From positions 429,816 through 493,815 of the forward strand of contig NZ_KQ948430.1 of NCBI RefSeq assembly GCF_001514065.1: a stretch of 64,000 bases of DNA. The letters are read 5' to 3'. The notes beneath the pieces were generated by a model, which worked only from the letters and a program-made list of their open reading frames with translations, was not told the origin of the DNA and ran no database searches. This stretch comes from Streptomyces antibioticus (GTDB taxonomy: Bacteria; Actinomycetota; Actinomycetes; Streptomycetales; Streptomycetaceae). Both the position numbers and the translations under genes were made by a program. Positions 25,414 to 32,777 of the stretch are shown here, in pieces (the stretch's first letter is position 1; the number at the start of each line of letters is the position of its first letter).

Positions 25414-25764
25414 CCGCACCGCGTCCCGCACCGCGGCCAGCGCCGCGTCCCGGTCCGCGCCCAGCCGCCGCGCCCGCTCGGCATACGCCTGTGCCGCCGA
25501 CGCCAGCTCACGCTCCGCCGCCGCTCCCGCCGCCGCGACGAACGTCCCGTTGCGCCCCCGCGTCTCGATCACCCCGTCGCTCTCCAGCGCCCGGTACGCC
25601 TTGGCGACGGTGTTCGCGGCGAGCCCCAGGGACTCGGCCAGTCCCCGCACCGTGGGCAGCCGGTACCCGACCGGCAGCACCCCCGACCGCGCCTGCTCGG
25701 AGATCTGCGCCCGCACCTGCTCGTACGACGGCGCGCTGTCGTCGATGTCGATCTTCAAGGTCAC
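25396..25764 (-). CDS. GntR family transcriptional regulator (YtrA-like)
   Basis: A 122-residue DNA-binding regulator. Residues about 10-75 are the winged helix: SYEQVRAQISEQARSGVLPV, LPTVRGLAESLGLAANTVAK, then the wing VIETRGRNGTFV. Only about 45 residues of helical tail follow, typical of the short YtrA subgroup that lacks a large effector domain and often controls ABC transporters. The GTG start at 25764 fits the domain boundary. Targets are not evident here. Confidence 0.93.
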   Translation of the reverse strand: MTLKIDIDDSAPSYEQVRAQISEQARSGVLPVGYRLPTVRGLAESLGLAANTVAKAYRALESDGVIETRGRNGTFVAAAGAAAERELASAAQAYAERARRLGADRDAALAAVRDAVRAAYDA

Positions 25765-25859
25765 GCCCCCGATTCTTCCGCACCGCCCCGTCGGCCCGCC
25801 GCAAGCCCGCCGGAAAATGGGAGGCAGCCCGGCCCGCCTCCCCCGTAGCGTCCGCTCAC

Positions 25860-26789
25860 ATGACTGTGACCGTGCGCGAGCTGCGCGCCGACGCCCGAGC
25901 CGACCTGGAGGCCTATGTCCGGGTCCGTGACCTGGCCCTCCCGTTCATGCTGTACTCCCCGGACTCGCTCGCCTACGACCTCACCCACATCCATCCCGAC
26001 GCCCACTACCGCCCCCTCGTCGCGGAGGAGGACGGCGAGGTGATCGGCACCGCACAGGTCGGCCTCGTGTACGACAGCCCGGAGCCCGGCCAGGGCTACG
26101 TCAACGTGTACGTGCACCCGGAGCGGACCCGCCGCGGCGCCGGCACGCTGCTGGCGAACGCCGCCGAGGAGCATCTCGCCGCGCTCGGCGTGAGCAAGCT
26201 GTACGCGTGGGTGCTGGACGCACCGGCCAACCGCGCCTTCGCCGAACGCCGCGGCTACCGCGCGAGCCGCTCCGCGCACTTCCTCCTCCTGGACCTCGCG
26301 AACGGCACCCTGCCCCCGCTGGAGACCCCGCCGCCGGGCGTGGAACTGCGCACGGGCACCGACTTCGAGGCCGACCCGCGCCCCCTCTTCGAGCTGGACG
26401 CGGCGACCGTGGCCGACGAACCGAGCGATGTCGACAACGAGTTCTCGGACTACGACGCCTGGCTCCGGGAGACCTGGCACCACCCCCTGATCAACCACGA
26501 GTTGACCACGGTCGCCGTCGTCGACGGCCGCCCCGCCGCCTTCAGCCTGGCCCGCACCGACGGCCGTACCCGCTACGGCACCGCCATGACCGGCACGGCC
26601 CGTGAGTTCCGTGGCCGGGGCCTGGCCAAGCTCGCCAAGAACGACTCCCTGCACCGCGCCCGCGCGGCCGGGTTCACGGAGGCCGTCACCGGCAACGACA
26701 CGGGCAACGGCCCGATGATCGCGATCAACAAGTGGTTCGGGTACGAGACGGCGGCGACGGAGGTTCGGTATGTCCGGGAACTCGGCTGA
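25860..26789 (+). CDS. tandem GNAT acetyltransferase
   Basis: A 309-residue protein with two GNAT folds. The N-terminal domain has the acetyl-CoA site VNVYVHPERTRRGAGTLL (about residues 82-100). The C-terminal domain has MTGTAREFRGRGLAKLAK (about 240-260) followed by TGNDTGNGPMIAINKWFGY. This resembles mycothiol synthase-like and Eis-unrelated tandem GNATs, but the substrate cannot be named. It overlaps the DUF402 gene by 20 bp. Confidence 0.92.
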   Translation: MTVTVRELRADARADLEAYVRVRDLALPFMLYSPDSLAYDLTHIHPDAHYRPLVAEEDGEVIGTAQVGLVYDSPEPGQGYVNVYVHPERTRRGAGTLLANAAEEHLAALGVSKLYAWVLDAPANRAFAERRGYRASRSAHFLLLDLANGTLPPLETPPPGVELRTGTDFEADPRPLFELDAATVADEPSDVDNEFSDYDAWLRETWHHPLINHELTTVAVVDGRPAAFSLARTDGRTRYGTAMTGTAREFRGRGLAKLAKNDSLHRARAAGFTEAVTGNDTGNGPMIAINKWFGYETAATEVRYVRELG

Positions 26790-27273
26790 GCGGGCGGGCG
26801 AGTTGGAGGTCGTCCTGGTCAAGGCGGGCCGCACGAAGATCCGTTACCGGAGCGAGCTCCTGCTGGACGACGGCAACCACGTCGCCGTCCGCGCGCCCTG
26901 GGCGGGTGAGGGCATCCGTGACTTCGGCTTCGTCCGCTTCGAGCCCGGGGACGTGTTCACGGAGCACTACTGGCGGGACCGCTGGTACGCGGTGAAGGAG
27001 GTCCGCACCGGCGACGGCACGCTCAAGGGTTGGTACTGCGACGTGACCCGCCCCGCCGTGCTCGACGGCGCCGAGCTGGTCGTCGAGGACCTGGACCTCG
27101 ACCTGTGGCGCTCCGCCGACGGCACAGACGTACTGCGCCTGGACGAGGACGAGTTCGCCGAGAGCGGTCTGGCGGAGCGGGACCCCGAGGCGGCGACGGC
27201 TGCCGTGGCCGCCCTCGACGAGCTGGAGGAGCGGGCCCGCACCGAGGAGGGCCTCACCGCGCTGCTCTCCTAG
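26770..27273 (+). CDS. DUF402 domain protein
   Basis: A 167-residue protein of the DUF402 (FomD-like/Ntdp) fold. VAVRAPWAG and the family core YWRDRWYAVKEV, LKGWYCDVTRP and VEDLDLDLW carry the acidic, probably metal-binding residues. Characterised relatives hydrolyse nucleoside diphosphates or nucleotide-phosphonate adducts; the role here is not known. It starts inside the upstream GNAT gene and ends in a CCTAGG shared with the convergent methyltransferase stop. Confidence 0.9.
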   Translation: MSGNSAERAGELEVVLVKAGRTKIRYRSELLLDDGNHVAVRAPWAGEGIRDFGFVRFEPGDVFTEHYWRDRWYAVKEVRTGDGTLKGWYCDVTRPAVLDGAELVVEDLDLDLWRSADGTDVLRLDEDEFAESGLAERDPEAATAAVAALDELEERARTEEGLTALLS

Positions 27274-27896
27274 GCAGCAGTGGCCACCACCGCATACCGC
27301 TCGTCCGCCACAGCCTTCCCCCACAGCGCCGGGTCGTCGGACAGCCGCTCCACCCGCACCTGTCCGGCGAGCGGCTCGACGAGGGCGGTGAGGCGGGCGG
27401 CGGGTATGCCGACCGGGCTGACCGTGCCCCAGACACCCTCGACGAGGACCAGGCGGCCCCCAGGGCGCAGCAACTGCCGCCAGTGGCGCAGGGCGCGGCC
27501 GGGGTCGGGCAGCGCCCACAGCACATGCCGTACGAGGACGACGTCGAAGCGCTGCTCCCCCACCGGCGGTGCCGCCGCGTCACCGACGAGGAACGCGGCG
27601 TCACGGCCCGCGAGTTTCGCGCGGGCGAGGTCCACCATCGCCGGGGCGCTGTCGACTCCGGTGACGCGGTGTCCCTGTTCGGCCGCGAGGAGCGACAGGC
27701 TGCCGGTGCCGCAGCCGAGGTCGAGTACGTCACAGGCCCGGCCGGGCAGCCAGGTGCGCAGCCGCTCGGCCCAGGCGGCCCGCACCCCCGGGTCGCGCAG
27801 GCCGTGGTCCGGCTCCTCGTCGAAGGAGGCCGCCTGCGCATTCCAATCCACCCAATCCGCACCCGTGTCGGCTTCGAATCCCTTGTGATCGGTCAT
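27270..27896 (-). CDS. class I SAM-dependent methyltransferase
   Basis: A 208-residue small-molecule-type methyltransferase. Motif I is VLDLGCGTGSLSLLAAEQG (about residues 57-75), then VTGVDSAPAMVDLAR and DVVLVRHVLWALPDPGRAL. ATG 27896 matches the usual N-terminus; a further upstream reading is unsupported. The substrate is unknown. Its stop (TAG) overlaps that of the DUF402 gene on the other strand. Confidence 0.9.
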   Translation of the reverse strand: MTDHKGFEADTGADWVDWNAQAASFDEEPDHGLRDPGVRAAWAERLRTWLPGRACDVLDLGCGTGSLSLLAAEQGHRVTGVDSAPAMVDLARAKLAGRDAAFLVGDAAAPPVGEQRFDVVLVRHVLWALPDPGRALRHWRQLLRPGGRLVLVEGVWGTVSPVGIPAARLTALVEPLAGQVRVERLSDDPALWGKAVADERYAVVATAA

Positions 27897-28069
27897 GGTC
27901 ACCAGACTGGCATCCACCACTGACAATCAGACGCCACCGGAACATCGCTCGAAAGTCAGTCGAAATCGTGATGACCGCCACTGACAGATCGCCGCCGATG
28001 AGGAACTCTCCCCAAAAGGGTCTACCTCCGTGAGAACGCGGAACTCGGTAGGCCTTGAAGGAGGCAGCC

Positions 28070-28204
28070 ATGCGCCGTACAACCGTGCAGAAGCCCCTGA
28101 AGAGGACGGACGCCCGCCGGATCCGCGAGGAGGCCGACGAGCGCCCCGCAGAACGCCCGGAGGTGCGAAAGGACATCGCACGCACCTGGTGGCCGGACGG
28201 CTGA
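28070..28204 (+). CDS. small charged protein, 44 aa
   Basis: A 44-residue ORF with an excellent AAGGAGG 6 nt before its ATG. The sequence is highly charged (RTDARRIREEADERPAERP) and ends TWWPDG. I believe similar 40-45-aa proteins with this ending are conserved in Streptomyces, from memory. No function can be given. It ends 7 bp before the convergent GNAT gene. Confidence 0.7.
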   Translation: MRRTTVQKPLKRTDARRIREEADERPAERPEVRKDIARTWWPDG

Positions 28205-28210
28205 CGGCGC

Positions 28211-28660
28211 TCAGCCCAGTCGCTTGCGATAGTGGATGCGGTCGTAAGGCCCGTCCACTCTCCGTTCCACGACCTCGTAGCCGTACTTCGGGTAGATCTT
28301 CTGGTTCTCCCACATCAGCGCGTTGGTGTAGAGCCTGACCTCGGACAGGCCGAGCGCACGCGCGTGTGCGTCCACGAACCGCAACAGCCGTCCTCCCACG
28401 CCCGTTCCCTGGGCGTCGGGGTGGACGGCGATGTTGTCGAGGTAGAGATGGTCCGCACGCTCCTCGACGACCACCAGGCCGGTCACGGGATCACCCGTGA
28501 CGTACACCTGCCCCGCCGCGACGGCCGCCGCGTGGTCCCGCCGCATGGGCTGCGGCACCACACCGATGCGCTCGATGTAGTGGTGGTAGGCGGCATCGGT
28601 CACGGCCTTCACGCGCGGCACGTCGACCGGACCGGCGAGCCGAATCTCCTGGTTCGTCAT
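28211..28660 (-). CDS. GNAT family N-acetyltransferase
   Basis: A single-domain GNAT of 149 residues. The acetyl-CoA motif A is LDNIAVHPDAQGTGVGGRLL (about residues 74-93), and motif B lies near LYTNALMWENQKIYPKYGYE, which is typical of the family. The acceptor is not predictable. It lies divergent from the LPMO gene with 140 bp between them. Confidence 0.93.
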   Translation of the reverse strand: MTNQEIRLAGPVDVPRVKAVTDAAYHHYIERIGVVPQPMRRDHAAAVAAGQVYVTGDPVTGLVVVEERADHLYLDNIAVHPDAQGTGVGGRLLRFVDAHARALGLSEVRLYTNALMWENQKIYPKYGYEVVERRVDGPYDRIHYRKRLG

Positions 28661-28800
28661 GCGCGCACGCTACCTACCTGATCTCTGCCTCAGCACTCCC
28701 TTAAGCGGGCCATAAAGATCGTTCCGGAGCGCCACAAGCGCGGGATTTCACGGTTTCTTGGATCCGGCACCCGTCAGCACCGCTTCCGAGGAGTTCCGCC

Positions 28801-29766
28801 ATGCCCGCACGCCGTACGGCCGCCACCGCCGCCGCTCTCGGCCTGGCCCCGCTCGCCCTCACCGCGCTCGCCGCGGCGCCCGCGTCGGCGCACGGCACGC
28901 TCGGCGATCCGGTGAGCCGGGTCGCCCAGTGCTACGCGGAGGGCCCCGAGAGCCCCAAGTCGGCAGCCTGCAAGGCCGTGGTCGCGGCCGGCGGCACGCA
29001 GGCGCTCTACGACTGGAATGGCATCCGTATCGGCGACGCGAACGGGCAGCACCAGAAGCTGATCCCGGACGGCAAGCTGTGCAGCGCCAACGCCGACGAG
29101 TTCAAGGGCCTCGACCTGGCCCGCGCGGACTGGCCGGCGACGAGCGTGCGCAGTGGGTCGTACACCTTCAAGTACCGCGTGACGGCCCCGCACAAGGGCA
29201 CCTTCAAGGTCTACCTCACCAAGGAGGGCTACGACCCGACGCGGCCGCTCGCCTGGGACGACCTGGACCTGGCGAAGCCGGTGGCGACGGCCACCGACCC
29301 GGTCGCGGCGAACGGCTACTACACGTTCTCCGGCACCCTCCCGGAGCGCTCCGGCGCGCAGTTGCTGTACGCGGTCTGGCAGCGCTCGGACAGCCCGGAG
29401 GCGTTCTACTCCTGCTCGGATGTGACGTACGGCGGCGGTTCGGGGTCGGCCGGCACCGAGTCGCCCGCTCCCAGCGCCTCCGCCCCGTCCGAGGAGCAGA
29501 TCGAGGAGGGCGCGGACCAGTCGACGGTCGAGCACGGCGGGCACGGCGACCAGGACGCGTCCACCTCGGCCGAGCCGACCACGGCACCGGCCCCGGAGTC
29601 GAGCCCGGTCACCGATGTGAAGGCGGCCGGCGCCGGCCAAGACCTCGCCGAGACGGGCGGCGACAGCAGTACGGCGTACGTCGCGATGGGCGGCGCGGCC
29701 GTCCTCGCGGCCGGTGCGGCGATCCTCTTCGGATCGGTGCGGCGGCGTGCGGTGAGCGGACGCTAG
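28801..29766 (+). CDS. AA10 lytic polysaccharide monooxygenase with sortase-type C-terminus
   Basis: A secreted copper enzyme cleaving chitin or cellulose oxidatively. The signal peptide ends ...ASA, so mature protein begins with H31 (HGTLGDPVSR), the histidine-brace residue; H84 (NGQHQKLIPDG) is the likely second copper ligand. The catalytic domain ends near residue 215 (YSCSDV), then an acidic, Ser/Pro-rich spacer, then LAETG, a hydrophobic helix and RRR, a class E sortase signal. It should thus be covalently displayed on the wall rather than freely released. No carbohydrate-binding module is seen. Confidence 0.93.
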   Translation: MPARRTAATAAALGLAPLALTALAAAPASAHGTLGDPVSRVAQCYAEGPESPKSAACKAVVAAGGTQALYDWNGIRIGDANGQHQKLIPDGKLCSANADEFKGLDLARADWPATSVRSGSYTFKYRVTAPHKGTFKVYLTKEGYDPTRPLAWDDLDLAKPVATATDPVAANGYYTFSGTLPERSGAQLLYAVWQRSDSPEAFYSCSDVTYGGGSGSAGTESPAPSASAPSEEQIEEGADQSTVEHGGHGDQDASTSAEPTTAPAPESSPVTDVKAAGAGQDLAETGGDSSTAYVAMGGAAVLAAGAAILFGSVRRRAVSGR

Positions 29767-29781
29767 CCGCCCGGGAGCGGA

Positions 29782-29810
29782 GTCTGTCCGGCGGCTCAGG
29801 TCGGACAGAC
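29782..29810. terminator. bidirectional stem-loop between LPMO and lipase genes
   Basis: GTCTGTCCG (29782-29790) pairs with CGGACAGAC (29802-29810) in the 56-bp convergent gap. Confidence 0.65.
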
Positions 29811-29822
29811 CCCGATCGTGCG

Positions 29823-30683
29823 TTATCCGAGGACCGAGGCGCAGGTCGTCGGCGTGGCGTGGGCCGGGTCGAGCGCGTTGGCCACCTCGTGGAAGGCGAT
29901 CAGGCTGAACAGGCCGATCGCCACGTGTTCGGAGAGGTCGAGCGGGCACAGGTCCTGGAGGACGACGTTGCGGACGCCGGTGCCGTTGAGGAACTGGCTC
30001 CGGTACGGGGTCACGACCTCGTCGTACTTGGTGGCGAGGACCGTGTACTTGACGCCGGGGACGGTGTCGCCGCCCTCGTTGAGTTTGGTGAGGAAGGGCG
30101 ATCCGGCGACCTGGTCGGCGAGGCCGGGGGTGTTGGCGGTGAGCAGGTCGGCGGCGCCGGGGAAGTACGGCAGCAGCTGGGTGAGGCCGTTGAGGGTGGT
30201 GCCGTGGTTGCTGGGCGCGATGCCGACGAGGGCGTTCACCTTGGCGGCTCCGCCGAGGAACCGGAGGTAGTAGCGGGGCATCATGCCGCCCTGCGAGTGG
30301 CCGACGACGTCGGTCTCGGCGGCGCCGGTCGCGGCGAGGACCTTGTCGACGAAGGCGGCGAGCTGTTCGGCCGACTTGTCGATGGGGCCGAGGCCGTAGA
30401 AGACGGGGACGCCGGGGAGCTGGCCGTAGTCGAGGGAGTAGACGCAGTAGTCGCGGTTCTTCAGGTAGGTCGCGAGGCCGAGCCAGTTGTCGACGGAGTT
30501 GCCGAGGGTGCCGTGCACCAGGACGACGGGGCGGGGATGGGTGGTGGAGGGCTTGCAGGAGTAGTCGTTCCAGCCGGAGTGGGGAGCGTCCGCGGCGTGG
30601 GCGGTGGTGGCGGGGACGACGGCGACCGCGGCGGTCAGCAGCAGCGCGGTCAGGGGTCTGAGCAGTCGTTTCCAGGGCAGCAT
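29823..30683 (-). CDS. secreted alpha/beta-hydrolase lipase (LipA/EstA type)
   Basis: An extracellular lipase of 286 residues with a signal peptide to about 30 (AHA-AD). VVLVHGTLGN supplies the oxyanion-hole region, and the nucleophile elbow is GHSQGG with S130. Likely catalytic Asp and His are in KYDEVVTPY and SEHVAIG. Four Cys suggest two disulfides. It matches the Streptomyces lipase group that includes S. coelicolor SCO1735 (recalled). The MarR gene lies upstream on the same strand but is separated by 172 bp. Confidence 0.92.
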   Translation of the reverse strand: MLPWKRLLRPLTALLLTAAVAVVPATTAHAADAPHSGWNDYSCKPSTTHPRPVVLVHGTLGNSVDNWLGLATYLKNRDYCVYSLDYGQLPGVPVFYGLGPIDKSAEQLAAFVDKVLAATGAAETDVVGHSQGGMMPRYYLRFLGGAAKVNALVGIAPSNHGTTLNGLTQLLPYFPGAADLLTANTPGLADQVAGSPFLTKLNEGGDTVPGVKYTVLATKYDEVVTPYRSQFLNGTGVRNVVLQDLCPLDLSEHVAIGLFSLIAFHEVANALDPAHATPTTCASVLG

Positions 30684-30855
30684 CGAGTGATCTCCTTGCG
30701 GCTCAAGGGAGTTGCGATGGCCTTACGCCCTGTGATCCGGATCACGAGGATGCTGTTCATTCGTCAAGTTACGGACGGGTAGCAGAAGTGTGAAGTTACG
30801 CGTCAGTAAAAACTTCCAACGCTAGTCAGAGACGAGCGGGACTGCAGATGAACCG

Positions 30856-31299
30856 TCACCAGGCGGGCCTGATCGGACCATAGGGCGCGATCCGCGCCAA
30901 TTGATCACGCAACGCCCGCACTTCACTCTCGCCGAGCAGTTCGACCCACGGCCGGACGGCATCCGCGGCGGCCTCCTCGGCGGCCCGTGTGCACGCCCAC
31001 CCCCGCTCGGTCAGCACCACGAGCCGGGCCCGCGCATCGCCCGGATGTGCCGTCCGCTCCGCGTACCCCTTGCGCACCAGCTCGTCGACGAGCTGACTGG
31101 CGGCCTGCTTGGTCACCCCGAGATGCCCGGCGAGCTCGGTGGCCGTGGCACCGCCCGCGGAGAGCCGGGTGAACGCGAACCCGTAGGCGGGCCGGGCATC
31201 GAATCCCCGCGCGACGACACCGTCGTTGATGCGCTGTGTCAGTTCACCCGCGGCGGCGAGCAGGACGGCGGTCAGGGCGAGGGCTTCGGAGTTCTGCAC
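30856..31299 (-). CDS. MarR family transcriptional regulator
   Basis: A 147-residue winged-helix repressor. The HTH is GATATELAGHLGVTKQAASQLVDEL (residues about 50-75, quoted in parts: TELAGHLGVTKQAASQLV) with the wing DARARLVVLTERG. A GTG start at 31299 lacks a clear ribosome site. It is divergent from a cupin gene, and the spacer holds a pair of identical 15-bp palindromes, the classic layout for MarR autoregulation with control of the neighbour. The effector is unknown. Confidence 0.92.
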   Translation of the reverse strand: MQNSEALALTAVLLAAAGELTQRINDGVVARGFDARPAYGFAFTRLSAGGATATELAGHLGVTKQAASQLVDELVRKGYAERTAHPGDARARLVVLTERGWACTRAAEEAAADAVRPWVELLGESEVRALRDQLARIAPYGPIRPAW

Positions 31300-31323
31300 G
31301 GGTGCATTGAAACACCCTTGACG

Positions 31324-31377
31324 AGATGGTCAAGCGGCTTGACTATAGAGGCATATAGTCAAGCCGCTTGACCATCT
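31324..31377. promoter_or_regulatory. double MarR-type operator with 24-bp perfect arms
   Basis: 31324-31347 and 31354-31377 are perfect reverse complements around GAGGCA. Each arm itself contains GTCAAGC-G-GCTTGAC, a 15-bp palindrome, so there are two equal binding sites flanking the centre of the MarR/cupin promoter region. Confidence 0.85.
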
Positions 31378-31416
31378 TTCGCGACTTTCCACGCGACCAG
31401 CCACCCGGGGGTACCC

Positions 31417-31791
31417 ATGCCAGTCATCCACCCGTCCGAAGCCGTCACCCATGAGATCCACGGCGCCCGTTTCGTCTCGTTCGCCACTCCCCTCAGCGGC
31501 AGCAAGGAGCTGTGCGCCTGGCGCGGGGAGATCCCGGCGGGAACGAAGGCCCCTGCTCACACGGTGAACCGCGAGGAGATCCTGCATCTCCTCGCCGGCG
31601 AGCTGCTGATCACCCTCGACGGCGACACCCACCGCGTCACCGCGGGCGACACCGTGATCGTCAACCCCGGCGCGACCCTGAGCGTCGAGAACCCGACCGA
31701 CGACACCGCCGTCACCTGGGTCACCACGTCCATCGGCCTGTCGGCGGAACTAGCCGACGGCACGGTCATCACGCCGCCATGGGCCAACTGA
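31417..31791 (+). CDS. cupin domain protein
   Basis: A single-domain cupin of 124 residues. Cupin motif 1 is degenerate: PAHTVNREEILHLLAGE offers H and two Glu, and motif 2 is GDTVIVNPGATLSVEN, which lacks the usual His. Metal binding is therefore uncertain. It is probably the sole target of the divergent MarR regulator; such pairs often respond to small aromatic or oxidising compounds, but that is inference. It ends 17 bp from the convergent polymerase gene. Confidence 0.88.
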   Translation: MPVIHPSEAVTHEIHGARFVSFATPLSGSKELCAWRGEIPAGTKAPAHTVNREEILHLLAGELLITLDGDTHRVTAGDTVIVNPGATLSVENPTDDTAVTWVTTSIGLSAELADGTVITPPWAN

Positions 31792-31808
31792 CCATCTTCA
31801 CAGGGTAG

Positions 31809-32777
31809 TTACGCCGCCAGCGTCCCCGGCATCACCGCGTGCGGGCCGAACTTGGCCCGTGCGCGGTCCGCGACCTCCTCGATGCGGCGGAGCTTGTCGT
31901 CGGTGGGGTCGAAGGTGAGCTGGTGCGAGGCCTGTTCGGCGGGGCCGAGGGTCTCGGCGCGCAGGGACATCGCCCGGACCCGGGCCCGCTGGAGGCCGAG
32001 GGCCTCGTACATCTCGTAGGCCGTCCTGGTCAGCGCGGCCGAGTGGGCGGTCGGTTCCTTCAGGGTGCGGGTGCGGGTCGTCGAGGAGCGGTCGGCGTAG
32101 CGCACGGTGAGGGTGAGGGCGCCGCAGACCTTGTCGAGGGCGCGCAGCCGGGCGCCCAGTTCGCCGGCCGCGGAGAGCAGGGCGCGGCGGTGCCGGTCGG
32201 GGTTCAACTCGTCGCGGCTGAAGGGCCGTTCGGTGGCCAGTGAGCGGGAGATCCCGTTCGGGACGACCCGGCCGCGGTCGACGCCGCTCGCCTTCTCGTG
32301 CAGTTCGCGGCCCGCCTTCGCGCCGACCAGGCGCTGGAGCGTGGACAGGGGGGCGGCGGCGACCCGGCCGAGGGTGTCGAGGCCGTACTCGCACAGGGTG
32401 CGGGCGGTGGCCGTGCCGACGCCGGGGAGCGCGGCCACCGGCTTCTCGGCGAGGAAGTCCGCGGCCTCCTCCTCGGTGACCGCGCGGGTCACCCCGGGCC
32501 GGGCGTCGCGCAGTGCCATGCGGGCCAGCATCGGGCCGGGACCGGCGCCGATCATGCAGTCGACGCCGTGGTGGGCGAGGGCGCGGACCCGGATCACCGA
32601 GGCCAGTTCGACGGCGTCGCGCCCGAAGTACCGTTCGGCGCCCCGCAGATCGGCCAGTGCCCGGTCCGGTGGCAGCGCCTCCACGACGGGCGTGAAGTCC
32701 TCCAGCAGGCCGAGCAGCCCCGGCAGGGCCGCCTCGTGCGCCGGCGGCAGCTGGAATCGTACGCAGAGGATGGTCAT
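31809..32777 (-). CDS. Y-family DNA polymerase homologue lacking catalytic acids (ImuB-like)
   Basis: A 322-residue protein of the DinB/ImuB family, coupled by ATGA to dnaE2. Helix-hairpin-helix (AALPGVGTATARTL) and little-finger domains are intact. But the N-terminus reads TILCVRFQLPP where active enzymes have VDMDxFF, and the SIDEAF motif is replaced by PPDRALADL (D38 kept, Glu changed to R39). The usual first palm segment is also short. The C-terminal QLTFD resembles a beta-clamp-binding motif. I infer a non-catalytic or weak adaptor for DnaE2, as ImuB is. Streptomyces literature calls this gene dinP (recalled). Confidence 0.85.
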   Translation of the reverse strand: MTILCVRFQLPPAHEAALPGLLGLLEDFTPVVEALPPDRALADLRGAERYFGRDAVELASVIRVRALAHHGVDCMIGAGPGPMLARMALRDARPGVTRAVTEEEAADFLAEKPVAALPGVGTATARTLCEYGLDTLGRVAAAPLSTLQRLVGAKAGRELHEKASGVDRGRVVPNGISRSLATERPFSRDELNPDRHRRALLSAAGELGARLRALDKVCGALTLTVRYADRSSTTRTRTLKEPTAHSAALTRTAYEMYEALGLQRARVRAMSLRAETLGPAEQASHQLTFDPTDDKLRRIEEVADRARAKFGPHAVMPGTLAA

